Positions 44,885-55,949 of a DNA stretch of 64,000 nucleotides are shown here, piece after piece. Origin of the DNA: Mesotaenium endlicherianum (Eukaryota > Streptophyta > Zygnematophyceae > Zygnematales > Mesotaeniaceae); assembly GCA_009602735.1 (NCBI GenBank), contig WELA01013696.1:41488-105487 (forward strand), given 5' to 3'. Position 1 is the stretch's first letter; every line of letters starts with the position of its first letter. The notes beneath the pieces are model-generated. The model saw only the letters and a list, made by a program, of their open reading frames with translations. It did not search any database and was not told where the DNA came from. Position numbers and translations under genes: made by a program.

Positions 44885-46363
44885 TTACTGACTGTTGCTG
44901 TCTTTTAAAGGCTGGTCTTTTCTCTCGACCTTAGGCAGGTGCTTGACCGGACACTGTTCTCTGTAGTGGCCTTTCTGCTGACAATGGTAGCAAGTAGATT
45001 TTGCTGAGGCTGGTCTCGGCTTAGTCCTACCACCACCCCTTCCATAGCCACCTCGAGAGGGACCACCTCTACCTCTAGACTGAATAGCATTGTACTCATA
45101 CTCATATTCATCACCCTGATTATCCTCAGCCTGGTCTCCTTCAACTGCATTGTAGGAACCGTGGGGCTTTTTGACAATCTTAGACACCAAAGCGTTACTC
45201 TGGCGCTTGTGATTGAACTGCTGCTGATCCCAGGCGTCAGCATCCTGGATCAAGTCAGCCAGTTTCTCATACTTTTTCTCAGCAAAATGACCAGAGACCT
45301 CGGATTTCAAGCCATACCTGAAGTATGCTATCCTATACCGTTCTGGCAAATCAGGCTGCTTCATCATGTTCTCTTGGAACTTTTGAGCAAACTCAGCAAC
45401 TGAAGTGGTCTGCTTCAGTGTCAGGGAGATCATCGCATAGATAGCTTTCTCCTGCTGGTTGATGACATCAAACTTCTCATGCAACTTCTCGACAAACTCT
45501 ACCCACGTAGGGTCACCGAGTTGCCGAGCCTTACGCTCTTCCTTCCAGTAAAGCCACCAGTCTGCGGCACTGCCTTTCAGTAGCGCACCGGTGTGCCTGA
45601 CCTTCTCGTAATCTTGCAGTTCTGGGTAGTTCTCCAGCCACTGCTCAACATCCGCGAGAAACTTGATCAGGTAATATTTTCTGTTTCCCTCAGGATCATA
45701 GTCCTGGGGAGGTTTCGGCTTGGGCTTACTAGGCCCTCGGCCACCACCACTAGTGGTGTGAGACCCCAGTTGGTCTCTGTCCCGGAGTAGGGACATTATG
45801 ATTCTTTTGTCCTCCTGCTGGGACTGATACATGGTCGCCATTTGCGACTGCATCTGAACGAACAATGCTCCCAAGTCTACATTTTGGGGTGGTAGATTAG
45901 CAAATGCAGCAGCAGCATTGGCATCTACTCGCTGAGTAGTGTCCTCAACAATCCCTCTTGCTCCTGCAGCAGCAATTCCTGCCGCATTCAGCCGGTCACG
46001 TATTTGACCTAGGGGTACATTGAGTTGTACGGCAGGAGGTGGGTTCAGAACATTGGCCCTTGATGCCATAAGTTCTTCAACAGTGCGCTCGTCAGCTGGC
46101 TGTCCTTCCCTCCTTTGTATATCTTCAGCGGCCTTTGCTACTTGTTCAGCTTCTAGTCTGGCTATCTCCTCCTCAGCTTGCTGAGCTGCGACTGAGGCAA
46201 TAGCAGCTGCCTCATCTGCAGCCTCCCTAGCTGCAGTATCCGCTACTGCTTCCGAATAGGTACGGTTTCCCGCTACATGGCTTTCCGCCTGGTTTTCGAC
46301 ATTCTCGTTATCCTGGTTCTCCATGTCTCGGGAGTTGCTAGTTTGAGACCTTGTCCTTACCAT
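44885..46363 (-). CDS. gag: gag of family 1 copy B
   Basis: 492 residues from ATG. Residues 1-190 are Ala/Glu-rich with coiled-coil character, 225-400 form the retrotransposon gag domain ([35 protein letters not shown]), then an Arg/Gly-rich stretch ([17 protein letters not shown]) and a CCHC knuckle ([14 protein letters not shown]) near 460. It should form the particle shell and bind element RNA. Confidence 0.93.
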   Translation of the reverse strand: MVRTRSQTSNSRDMENQDNENVENQAESHVAGNRTYSEAVADTAAREAADEAAAIASVAAQQAEEEIARLEAEQVAKAAEDIQRREGQPADERTVEELMASRANVLNPPPAVQLNVPLGQIRDRLNAAGIAAAGARGIVEDTTQRVDANAAAAFANLPPQNVDLGALFVQMQSQMATMYQSQQEDKRIIMSLLRDRDQLGSHTTSGGGRGPSKPKPKPPQDYDPEGNRKYYLIKFLADVEQWLENYPELQDYEKVRHTGALLKGSAADWWLYWKEERKARQLGDPTWVEFVEKLHEKFDVINQQEKAIYAMISLTLKQTTSVAEFAQKFQENMMKQPDLPERYRIAYFRYGLKSEVSGHFAEKKYEKLADLIQDADAWDQQQFNHKRQSNALVSKIVKKPHGSYNAVEGDQAEDNQGDEYEYEYNAIQSRGRGGPSRGGYGRGGGRTKPRPASAKSTCYHCQQKGHYREQCPVKHLPKVERKDQPLKDSNSQ

Positions 46364-46384
46364 ACAAAGAAGACTGTGATAACT

Positions 46385-46396
46385 GCTCCGATACCA
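46385..46396 (-). other. Primer-binding site, copy B
   Basis: GCTCCGATACCA on the plus strand is the complement of TGGTATCGGAGC, one base inside the 5' LTR end. Confidence 0.8.
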
Positions 46397-46397
46397 C

Positions 46398-47143
46398 TGA
46401 AATGAATCGACTTACCAAATAGGCGATTAACAATTAATAAAGATCTTTATATCAGCAAGTAATCTTTATGGTATTTCCGTTAACTAGTTAAACGGCAAAG
46501 GACAATACACTAGCAGGGAATAATACTCGTAAGTCAAATGCGAGTAAACTAGCATCAATAATGCAAATCAGTAAACTCATACATAAGCAAGGTTAGAAGA
46601 CAGTGCGTATCAATGGCTTCTCGCCTTGCATTCAGATCTCTCTCAGTAAGCTGTACAAGAGAGTTGGCCTCGTTTCCGAATGCCGAACTCGAGAGCAATG
46701 CCTAGCATATGTACATGGAATGAGTTTACTGTTCAACGGTCAGTGCGATGGCACCGCCTACCCGGGAGTTAACCACGCTGGCAAGACCTCGGTTAACCAA
46801 ATCCACCGCCATCTCCCATCATCCCGAACCGCCACCCATCCTAGGGATGTCATCTGGCTATTCATCTAGCATATCTCACTTAGATGCATATCTAGGCAGT
46901 TCGCTGCGACCGAGTACGGAAGTCAGCTGGCATACAAAGAATGGGTCAGCAAGCTGACTTATATGGACTTCAGCCTGCTGCTTCCGGCTGAGTCATTAAA
47001 CTGATAATTATGTAAAGTCCAGCAGACTGACTATTAACTAAAGTCCAGCAGACTGGCTATTAACTAAAGTACAGCAAGCTGAACTTAATTAACTAATTAT
47101 ATTTAAATGAATATCATATCCACTAATATATTGATTCATTACA
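46398..47143 (-). repeat. 5' LTR of family 1 copy B, with converted block
   Basis: 746 bp, longer than its partner by a short internal tandem duplication near 47015-47070. Bases 46778-46911 match the 3' LTR of copy A rather than the partner LTR. Confidence 0.92.
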
Positions 47144-48238
47144 GAAGGAGCTGGGAATTCTGGCCAGGGAAACCAGTCAGCTGGACTTTGCAGGGCGCTG
47201 GTACCCTTGTACTCTGGAAAGGACAGACCCTGCCTTCTTCCTGAAGCCCACCGATTGGCGGTGGATGACCATAAACATGAAGGACTAGCAGAATGACAAG
47301 GCGACGGATGAGGATTTCCTAACAGACCTAAAGGGGAACATAGTATTGCCCCCTCACATTGCGGCTTGGGACCCAAGATTGGATGGAGTAAGAGACTGCA
47401 TGAGCCAAGAAATGCAGGAGGACAGGAGCAGGGCCCGAAAGTCATTCTCTAAAGGGAAGCACGCTTATGCCAAATGGGCAAGCAAGCAGGGGGAAAAGGA
47501 CCTGTATGCGGTTCGGACTCAGCAGCCCCCACCAGCACCCAAAAGGGGAAGGTCAGTGGGATGTTCTTTTTCTCGGGAAGAGCTGGAGCAACTGACAGAA
47601 GAGACCCCAGCAGTCTCAGGGGAACCAGGGGACGGAGAGGAGGAGGAGTCGGAGGAAGAAGAGGAGGAAGGCGAGGAGGAGGACACTAGCCCCGCCGTGA
47701 TCTTGACACTTGCCATATCCCCTGTATGGGAGAAGACTGGGTTGGCCCTGCAGCAGCTCGCTAAAGAGGAAGATATCACTTGGCTGGGAACTGCCAGAAA
47801 ACAGTGCCCATCTCTAGGCACGGAGACCCAGTCAGACAGGGCAGACAGGAGGGCTGCTAGAGAAATAGCCAGAGGCCTGCCGGCATCTCCCTCGCAAAGA
47901 GGGCATGTACCCTTAGCTCATGTCATGCAACATCCTTTTGGGATGCCGGTATATGTACCATTCAGTTTGAGGGCTGCCCAAGAGAAGGCTGCCTCCATTC
48001 AGTTTGAGACCGTGCAGGAGGAAACAGCACAGTTATTGCGTTCTCCGCAGGGTCCCTACACGGAGCCCCCTCTCTGACAGGCTTCAGAAGACCCCAAGAC
48101 AGGAGGAGGTCTGACTCCCCTGACCATAGGGCCCCAGGGGCATCTCCCTCCTAAGGGCGGAGGGCCAAGGGCACAGCATGCTGTATGAGATAGGGATCAA
48201 TAATTTCAGTTGGGTAAATCCATGTCCCCTGTGTCAGT

Positions 48239-48273
48239 GTTGTCGAGGCGACAACATGTTAAGTTAGAGGGAT
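48239..48273 (+). promoter_or_regulatory. Palindrome and polypurine tract before 3' LTR (copy A)
   Basis: GTTGTCGAGGCGACAAC (48239-48255) has a perfect 7-bp stem, followed by ATGTTAAGTTAGAGGGAT. Confidence 0.65.
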
Positions 48274-48994
48274 TATAATGAATCAGTATATTGGTTGATA
48301 TAATATTCATTTAAATATAACAGTTAAATAAGTTCAACCTGCTGAACTCTAGTTATTAATTAGTGTGCTGGACTTCATATTTAATATCAGTTTAATGACT
48401 CAGCCGGAAGCAGCAGGCTAAAGTCAACTTAAGTTAGCTCGCTGTCACATTCTTTGACAGCCAGCTGACTTCCGTACTCGGTCGCAGCGAATTGCCTAGA
48501 TATGCATCTAAGTGAGATATGCTAGATGAATAGCCAGATGACATCCCTAGGATGGGTGGCGGTTCGGGATGATGGGAGATGGCGGTGGATTTGGTTAACC
48601 GAGGTCTTGCCAGCGTGGTTAACTCCCAGGTAGGGGGTGCCATCGCACTTGCCGTTGAACAGTAAACTCATTCCATGTACATATGCTAGGTATTGCTCCC
48701 GAGTTCGGCATTCGGAAACGAGGCCAACTCTCTTGTACTGCTTACTGAGAAAGATCTGAATCCAAGGCGAGAAGCCATTGATACGCACTGTCTTCTAACC
48801 TTGCTTATGTATGAGTTTACTGATTGCATTACAGATGCTAATTTACTTGCATTTGACTCGCGAAGTGTTGTCTACTGCTAGTGTGTTGTCCTTCGCTGTT
48901 TAATCTATATACAGCAAATACCATAAAGATTACTTGCTGATATAAAGATCTTCACTAATTATTAATCGTCTATTTGGTAAGTCGATTCTTTACA
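48274..48994 (+). repeat. 3' LTR of family 1 copy A
   Basis: 721 bp homologous to 33357-34067, followed by the ATGTG duplication. Confidence 0.9.
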
Positions 48995-49360
48995 ATGTGT
49001 CTCCAATCTAGCATACAGCTGCATGACCCCAAAACGTCACAGAAACTCTGAAATGGTCCGCCCATTGAGCAGGATCTTGAAATGCCACTACCATGCGCAT
49101 ATACTTGTGCCAGTGTGTACTTTTGGGCCTAATGTACCAGTCACCGAAATGGACAGACCTAAACAGGTCATGATCCTAGCTTGCAGCAGCCTGTCCTCAA
49201 CTTCCATGAAGCTTGTGAAAAAGAGAATAGTTGCCCGAACAGACATCAGTCTACTTGCCATAGTGGCAGTTCTGTAGTGTGCTGCAAGGGTGCGAGAAGC
49301 CTCTATGCTTGCATCGTGTTCTACGTCCAGGTTCTGATCATGTTCATCATCGCTCTCCAT
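48995..49360 (-). pseudogene. PIF/Harbinger transposase, N-terminal part
   Basis: A minus-strand ATG at 49360 opens MESDDEHDQNLDVEHD, an acidic start typical of Harbinger transposases, followed by helical sequence. A second frame contains MRMVVAFQDPAQWADHFRVS, the region that precedes the helix-turn-helix, so at least one frame change and a stop are present. The exact ATGTG target duplication shows that this piece and 32375-33351 were contiguous before copy A inserted. Terminal repeats of the transposon were not found. Confidence 0.65.
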
Positions 49361-49804
49361 TTAATTCTCCATTAGTTGCCAAACATGCACAGTTGCCATA
49401 ACTGCGGCGCTGGCGACGGCCACGACAGTAGAGTGATCCATTGGGCCGATGAAGAAATAGGAGGCTACACACTTACAGAGTACTCACAAAAACACTAAAT
49501 ATGGAATTTGGAGGCAGCTACCGGGTGAAAACAAAGGCACCTTTTGATGGCAGTGTAAGGCTTATTTTTTGTTACCCTGATTGATTGGAGCCTGCTCGCA
49601 TGCTCAATTTGCATGTTAATCCTGTTGCCCGAGTGTGTCGGCGCTGCGTAAAGTAGTGCGTGTGGACGAACAACAAGGAGGACCATGCCTATTGAGCATA
49701 TTCACGCTGTCCTAGCAGGTGACCTCGACCGAACCACAATGCTGCTGACGGCAGCGTAACGGTTTTCACCGTGGTCTGGGCTATTGGTGGTCACAATAAC
49801 GCCC
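49361..49804. other. Flank of the Harbinger remnant, no gene seen
   Basis: Probably the upstream non-coding part of the Harbinger element, grading into the dispersed repeat. No promoter or terminal repeat identified. Confidence 0.3.
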
Positions 49805-49821
49805 TAATGGGTAGGCACTGT

Positions 49822-50625
49822 GAGCTTAAGTAGCCCTCAACATTTCATTTGTTCAAAAGTAGCCCTCGCGCATGTCTAGGCTTTCTGTTATCAATTACCC
49901 CGTGGGAAGCTAGTTCACACGAGCCTTGACCTGACAAGGCAATTTTTCTCCTCTGCGTCTAAAACCTCCAACAAATGCTATCACGTTGAGTACATGCCCC
50001 AGTTAGGTGCAGGAAAAAATTTTGATGACTCGTTTCATGTGTTCGTTTTTGCATCATGCACTTGAAAGATTCTAAAATTGAACAAGTCAAAATTATGTTG
50101 ACTCACAAATTCTAAGCTCCAAACCACTTTAATTTCTTATCGACACACATTCTTCCCTACCTATACTTTCGTTCTCGCATACTTCGTTATCCCCTTATAG
50201 CCGACTCCTTTCGTTCTCGCCTGAATCCTCACCCCCTTAACCGATGTCCATAGTTTGCACATGGTGGACGTTCATAGTTTAGAACTTTTTAGAACAAAAT
50301 GATTGGGCAGGTGGTTAGATAAAGGTGACGGGATTGAAGTGAAGGTTTGTTCGCACCAAAGGGCCACAAAATTTCATGCGTCACAATGTTTCACACAGAC
50401 TTTTAGCTGTTTCTCGCGTGACCAGTGTTTGTTTCGATTTGTGGCGTGAACGTTTTGGTTGGAGGTTTTGAAGCTGTTTTAAAGTATTGAAAAAATGTAT
50501 GTAAGGGGTGTTTCCGTGTGAAATTGCTTCTCACGGCGGAACCGACACTCAGGTTCGACATTGTGGGGGGTTACATGCGCGAGGGCTATTTTGAATAAAT
50601 GAAAAGTTGAGGGCTACTTGAGCTC
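49822..50625. mobile_element. MITE-like element with about 53-bp terminal inverted repeats
   Basis: The left arm (49822-49876, gagcttaagtagccctcaac...) is the reverse complement of the right arm (50573-50625, ...gttgagggctacttgagctc) with a few mismatches. There is no coding potential inside. Its outer flanks (49805-49821 and 50626-50668) are the two halves of the repeat found intact at 1844-1901, which marks the insertion limits. Superfamily unknown; the target duplication is unclear. Confidence 0.75.
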
Positions 50626-50668
50626 AGTATCGCGTCTTTCAGGGCTAATTCTATATATAATTGACCCC
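50626..50668 (-). repeat. Dispersed repeat, copy 2, right half
   Basis: The reverse complement reads ggggtcaattatatatagaattagccctgaaagacgcgatact, matching 1844-1882. The left half is at 49805-49821 and beyond. Confidence 0.6.
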
Positions 50669-51242
50669 GCTTCTTGACATCGTCTTGCATGTGCGGTCGC
50701 TCATCCAGCTCCGATACGAGGATGGTAATTATCTCCTCCTCTCCCGGGGTTCATGATGGGAATTTACTCACATTTGCCGTAGCTTATGCATGCGTTGGGG
50801 TCGACTGTTAATACGCTGTCACATGTGTATGCATCCGTTACACGTTCCAGTCCTACCCGTCTCCACTTCTAGTGCACGAAAACAAATCTGCTTCCTGACT
50901 TCGACAAGCCATCGCTCATCATCTTTGCATCCGCATCACTTTTTGCGGCCTTTCAAGTGCGTTCAACAAGAAGGGTGAATGATTAAGGCGTATGCAGGCC
51001 AACTTCTGATCTCACGTCCAGCATACTTCTGCATTTAGGATCCGTTCTGATGTACTGATGTGTTCAGGCTGTTGAAGAATCGTTTGTAGATCTCTCAATA
51101 CTGTACTAATTCCATCGCTTCGGTGACGACTAGTTGTTTCTGCTAAATAACCAGCTCGTCCTCCTTATTTCAAACACAGAGGAGCTACTCTCCGCTCCAA
51201 GCGGCTGAGGTGCTCCTCTTGCATCTCACTAGAGCTTCTACT
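50669..51242 (+). promoter_or_regulatory. Upstream region and 5' UTR of the CUE gene
   Basis: There is no ORF of note. A non-coding first exon is possible, since gatacgaggatg|gtaatt (about 50726) could be a donor and tttcaaacacag (51180) an acceptor just before the coding exon. No clear TATA box was identified. Confidence 0.35.
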
Positions 51243-54200
51243 ATGTCTGCGGCAGTCTGTGGAAAGCGCTCTTTTTTTGAGGAAAACCGCGTTTCTCCAC
51301 CTTCTCTTAAACGTATTCGTTGTGGCGCTGGCTCTCCCATCAAATTCGCAGCCCCGGGCTGGCCTCTAAGGGCGGCTGCAGAGGCCAGTACGGGGGCTGG
51401 TTCAAGCACAACTGTGGGACAAGCTCTGGTTGCCTTGCGGGCTGCCTTCCCTGACATGGATGCACAGGTAAGCAAAGCATATCTCATGGTAACGCAATAG
51501 GCCTAGTCATTCATTTCTGTCCTAGTTCGTGCTGCCTATCAATCGAATCTTGTGAACTTTGGTCATGTGCAATATTATGCATCTACAGGTCGAGGTGTCA
51601 TGGTATGAGGTTGCAAAGGCTGTGTATTGTTCGTTATGCTATTCATGTGGTCTGAAGCAGCCAGCGTGTGTGCTGGCATCTAGGTTGAAGTGCGAGGGCA
51701 TGTTCGTCGACTTACTGTCCAGCAGATTGCAATCATTTTCTTATTTCAGTCAGTAGATGCAACGCTGACTGTAGTAACTATGGAGACCTTGCTGATCGGA
51801 CTTGAATCAAAGTAGAGGTTGTGTGTTCAAATCCTTCAGCCAGTTAGCTTCTCGCTTTGGACAGGGTTCACTGTGGGGGCTAGATTGCAGAATGTGGTTT
51901 GCCCACGTTTTGCAGGTCCGGGATTTGTTTGAGGGAACACGAAAGTAGCAAGAGTAAAGTGGACTAAAATCCAGCTGTGTGACCTAGGCACATGCCATGG
52001 TTTAGGTGAGTGTATATGCATGTTGTCATAACAGATGGTGTATCATGGGGTACTGCTTTCAGATGTTCAATATCATGTGTCTTAACCATGTTGGTGCTGC
52101 TTCGTGGGAGCAGGTTCTGCAGGAGGTATTTGAGAAGTGTGGAAACAACATAGATGCTGCTATTAGGAGCTTAAACGAACTCAGGCTAAGCACCGCAGAC
52201 TCGAGAAGTGGCGATTATTTGAGGCACAAGGAAAACTCGACTTCATTGGTGTCGTATCAGGAGACGGCCTCTCCCTCGGGTAAAGTGTGGGCGTTACGAC
52301 ATCATGTCCATGTTCCTGCACTTCAGCCACACTAGTTGGCTGAGTTTCTTGTCAGGTGTAGTCACTTGCCGGACCGGGTTCCAGGAGTTTGCAGAACAGG
52401 GTATGGATGGACGTCAGATCTGGAGCCACGTTGCAGTGCTATCGCGTGTCTGCTGAGGGCTGCCTGTGTGTGTGGCTGTGTGCATGTCCACCCGACTTTA
52501 CTCCAGTCGCATGAATTTGTCAGAAGCTCTCATTGGCGCATCTTTGTTGAGCCTGTTGCCACCATTTTGGGATATCGGTTTGTTCCTGCTGCTAATGGGG
52601 GATGGACGATGTGAATGTGTGCCTCTTTCAGCGGAGGAGGCAGGGGGGTCTTCGCCCGGCACTGCTGGGGTTCCTGGCAATGTCGGGCCTGGGGTCCAGC
52701 ATGCTGCTGAAGGAGGAAGAGTCCAGGAGGATGACAAAGTGCGCGGTCCAGATGGAATGGAGTGGGTGGAGCTGCTGGTGCAAGAGATGATGACATGTGT
52801 CGACGTCTCCGAGGCCCGCTCGAAAGCCGCCCGGATCCTGGAGGCCTTTGAGAAGGTGGCGCTCGAGCGCGGATTGCCGGCGGCTGGGATTGTGGAGAGC
52901 TTGCAAAAGGTATGGCATGTGTGCGCTGTTGCCGTGTGGCCCTATTTGTTGTGTCTGGAGGAAGCAGGTGTTACGGCTAACGTGCAGATGAGTTGAACAA
53001 CGAGTGTCCACAGCTCGAATTTCTCTCTGGTTTGCTTTAGAGGGTTATCTTACTTCGTAGGAACCCCACGCTTTCAGCCTATGCCTCCCCGGACCCGCTA
53101 AATACCAAGGCATCAGGGCTCTCTTTGTCACAATAGTGAGTTAATGCTTATGCAGCATATGGACAGGCCTGGAAGAGGTTGACGGTTACAATTTTGTATC
53201 ATAAGTCACTGTTGCTCCCTCCTGGCTCACTGTTGTTCCCTGCTGTCACTATTTTTTCCTGCTGGTGAGGATCGATTTGGTCTGCTGGGCTGTTACAAGG
53301 AGCAAATCGCATTTGTGCGGCCCTTGGGCTCTGTCAGCATTCTGCTCCTTGTTCTGTTACGCTGCCGCGTTGTGGGAGCGCCGCAAGCTTCCGGCTACTG
53401 AGCCATTGCCCATCGCGCTATGCTCCTCTTCTTTGTAGCTTTGCATACTCCATGCGCATGCTCGTGTTACTTTGTCTAGGGCAAGAGATCAGCTCTGGAG
53501 TTGCGTGAGTTGCGCTTGATGCTTGTCCCTTTGCGTGCGGAGACTCGCAGTGCATGGAACATTGTTTGGCAGTCCTGCACACTTTCGACTGTTAATCAAT
53601 GAAATGTTCGAGGTTCTTAGTGTACACTCCTATGAAGGTTTTTTTGCCTGTCTGTTTGTCACCAAGGTACATGTGTGTCCGAGCCTACCTGCTTGGTGGA
53701 CTGCCAGGACGAGCATGTGACATAGGCCGGCCAAGTTCCCTGCTCTCCATGTCTTTGACTACTCTGGTCATGTTGGGCAGGAGAACGCCGGGCTTCGGGA
53801 CCACGTCACTGCCCTTGCAAAAGACAACCATATACTGAAGAGGGCGGTCGCAATCCAGCACGAGCGTGGCCAACAGGAAAGCGACACCCGTGCACGCGAA
53901 GTGCAGGAGCTCCGCGCCTTGTTGGCACAGTACCAGGACCAGCTGCGCACTCTGGAGGTGTGTGCGGCTACTATGTGTCACTTTCTATCGATTCGCGCTT
54001 ATTCACCCCTCAATGCAACTTCTTGCAAGTCTTGTGTACACATCAACCCGGTGTTGAGTGCGAGGGTGAGTGATAAAGGTTTTGCTGGCGTAGACGTATA
54101 TGTGGCGAAAGCTCAAAACGCAGTTGCTAGGGAAATCTGCTCACTGAAGTGTTCAGTAGATATTACTTGCAAGGCTTGTTGTGCACGAGTATTGTTCTCT

Positions 54201-54464
54201 TCCTCCTGGTTGACTGCGGACCCTTGGGATAATGCATGCAGTGTTATTGGGGCATGTGTTTGTTTCCAAGGCCGAGTGCTTTTTGTCCAACCGTACCGCC
54301 CTAACATGCTGTAGAAGAAGGTGTCTGCTCAATATTGCCTCTGAGGAAGTTGTTTGTTTGTGACTGCACTTGCACAGGTGAACAACTACGCGTTAAATCT
54401 CCATCTGAAGATGGCGCAAGAGTCGTCGTCAATGCCCTCGCGTTTTCACCCAGATGTATTCTGA
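51243..54464 (+). CDS. Plant CUE-domain protein (ubiquitin-binding CUE family), five coding exons
   Basis: Exons 51243-51467, 52114-52279, 52632-52909, 53781-53957 and 54378-54464 have GT-AG borders and matching phases (0, 1, 0, 0) and give 310 residues. The start MSAAVCGKRSFFEE, the CUE fold (about 58-101: LVALRAAFPDMDAQ then VLQEVFEKCGNNIDAAIRSL), the EWVELLVQEMM helix, a coiled coil (ENAGLRDHV, ILKRAVAIQHERGQQ, LRALLAQYQDQLRTLE) and the tail VNNYALNLHLKMAQ...RFHPDVF match, from memory, the plant family that includes Arabidopsis At5g32440 and At1g80040. CUE domains bind ubiquitin; the cellular role of this family is little known. The CUE domain is split by intron 1. No damage seen, and it is the only clearly intact conserved host gene here. 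Confidence 0.92.
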
Positions 54465-55198
54465 TTGCACGTGTGCTCTCACGGATTGGCTTTCTCTTAA
54501 AAAGCTGGGCGCAGGAAAGCTGTTGTTATGTCTTGGACCTAACCCAGTTGGCCCTTGAATGTTGTGTTGTACATTAACCTACTTAGCTACCTAGTGGCAC
54601 CATCATAAGTACCTTTTATTGACGTTGTAGTAGTGTATTGCGTGTAGCCTATCGTCATCAGGGTGCAGACGCTAAATGCACACACTCTTTGCTAGTGTAA
54701 ATTGCAACTACAGCATGTTGTAACTGCAAATATAGTAAGTGTCCACCAAGGTTTGGCTTCTAAAGACTCCTGGCTGTCAAGGTTGCTCCTCAAGTATTGC
54801 CCGTAGTTTGTACATTTGTATACTTGGAGATGGTGCAACATTATGTGTACTTACAAGGCCTAACTTACTTCACCTTTGGTTGACATCTTTTGTTTAAAGG
54901 GTAAGCTCATTGTATACCTATATCTTCAGCCAGTACTTCATTAAAACAAGTGCAAAGCACATCAATTTTGCACACGAACTCATCCATCCCTCATCGTATA
55001 AGTAAGAGTACGTACGCACTCGTGAGCATTCACTCAACATGATGTGTCTTTGTAGCGTATTTACTTATCCTATCTTTGCAGCTTCTATATTCCATCGCTG
55101 TTAGTGAAATTAATGAATGTATGTAGCTATGGGAGGATTTAGGTCACATTGGACTTGCTGTCTCAATCGAAGATATAGGCAACTTGATTTGCCATTGT
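54465..55198. other. 3' UTR of the CUE gene and spacer
   Basis: Non-coding. A weak poly(A) signal (attaaa, near 54940) is present. Nothing else recognised. Confidence 0.4.
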
Positions 55199-55746
55199 CA
55201 ACATGTGTGCCACTTTCAGAGATTGCCTGAAATTTGTCAATAATCGGCTATTTGTGCATTGCATCACAGATTTTGCATGTCATTAAGCAGGGCACCATGG
55301 CTTCCACATATGCCCAGATTGACTGAAACTTCAACCACCCATTCATGACCCTATGATAAACATATGGACCAAAAAACAAATGTATTTTGACAAATCCTGT
55401 AGCAACCACACACGTGCAAAGATTGCCAAGGTGTCAAAGTTTGCACGCCTAAATCAGGCTGAACCACAACTTCTAGCAATTTTGTTGGAATGGTCTTTTT
55501 CTGGTTTTCGTGGGTATTTCTTACTTTCAGGAGTGTGTGTTTCAAATTTCAAAGCCATGAGACTTGTCTGTCAACATGTGTGCCACTTTTAATGATTGCC
55601 TGCAATCTGTCGATAATCAGCTATTTGTGCATTGCATCACAGATTTTGCATGTCAATAAGCAGGCACCATGGCTTCCACATATGCCCAAATTGACTCAAA
55701 TTTAATCCACCCACTCATGAACCTATGATAAACATGCATAACAAAA
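55199..55746 (+). repeat. Pair of about 175-180 bp direct repeats
   Basis: 55199-55380 and 55574-55746 share acatgtgtgccactttnannga, ggctatttgtgcattgcatcacagattttgcatgtca and gcaccatggcttccacatatgccca, with scattered differences. A weaker third trace (tcacattttgcatgcc) lies near 55805. They precede the second piggyBac remnant and may be its subterminal repeats. Confidence 0.7.
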
Positions 55747-55949
55747 AAGAAGCCACTTCAGATCAATCCCCTTGAAGTTACATACGTGCAAAGGATGACA
55801 CATGTCACATTTTGCATGCCTTTAGCAGGCCAGCCCGCGACTCTTGGATATGTGTACGGAAGCAGGTTTTTTTCACAGATTGATACATACCTGTCACAAA
55901 TATGAGCCACATCTGTGCTCTTTTGACAAACTTATGGCAATTCTAGTAA

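Larger units (their letters stand above)
38324..47143 (-). mobile_element. Ty3/gypsy chromovirus, family 1 copy B, looks whole
   Basis: An 8.8-kb element in minus orientation inserted in the ORF3 of copy A, with exact duplications GAAGG at 38319-38323 and 47144-47148. All parts are present: LTRs, primer site, gag, pol, ORF3, palindrome and purine tract. The long frames are open. Outside one converted block the LTRs differ at about 1 percent of sites, so it is the youngest element of this family in the window. Confidence 0.95.
37955..48190 (+). pseudogene. ORF3 sequence of family 1 copy A, split by insertion of copy B (fossil)
   Basis: ORF3-like sequence lies on both sides of copy B (about 37955-38323 and 47149-48190). 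It is near-identical to the ORF3 type of copy 1 (MVGYT, LPPHIAAWDPRL, acidic Glu run, MPVYVP near the end) and clearly different from the type carried by copy B. Broken. Confidence 0.75.
33357..48994 (+). mobile_element. Ty3/gypsy chromovirus, family 1 copy A (fossil), carrying copy B
   Basis: LTRs at 33357-34067 and 48274-48994 are flanked by exact 5-bp duplications ATGTG (33352-33356 and 48995-48999). Without copy B the element is about 6.8 kb. Parts seen: 5' LTR, primer site, gag, protease, RT, RNase H, ORF3 sequence, purine tract and 3' LTR. It is shorter than copies 1 and B and I see no integrase or chromodomain. LTR divergence is about 5 percent by eye, so it is intermediate in age. The coding parts are broken many times. 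It sits within a Harbinger transposase gene. Confidence 0.92.

Noticed and set aside
51764-51840. tRNA-like stretch in intron 1 of the CUE gene (gctga...tcagc ends, ggttgtgtgttcaaatcc)
   Set aside because: The ends pair for 5 bp and a B-box-like gttcaaatcc is present, but the T-stem does not pair, the anticodon loop lacks T33 and the A box is poor. At best a tRNA-derived relic.
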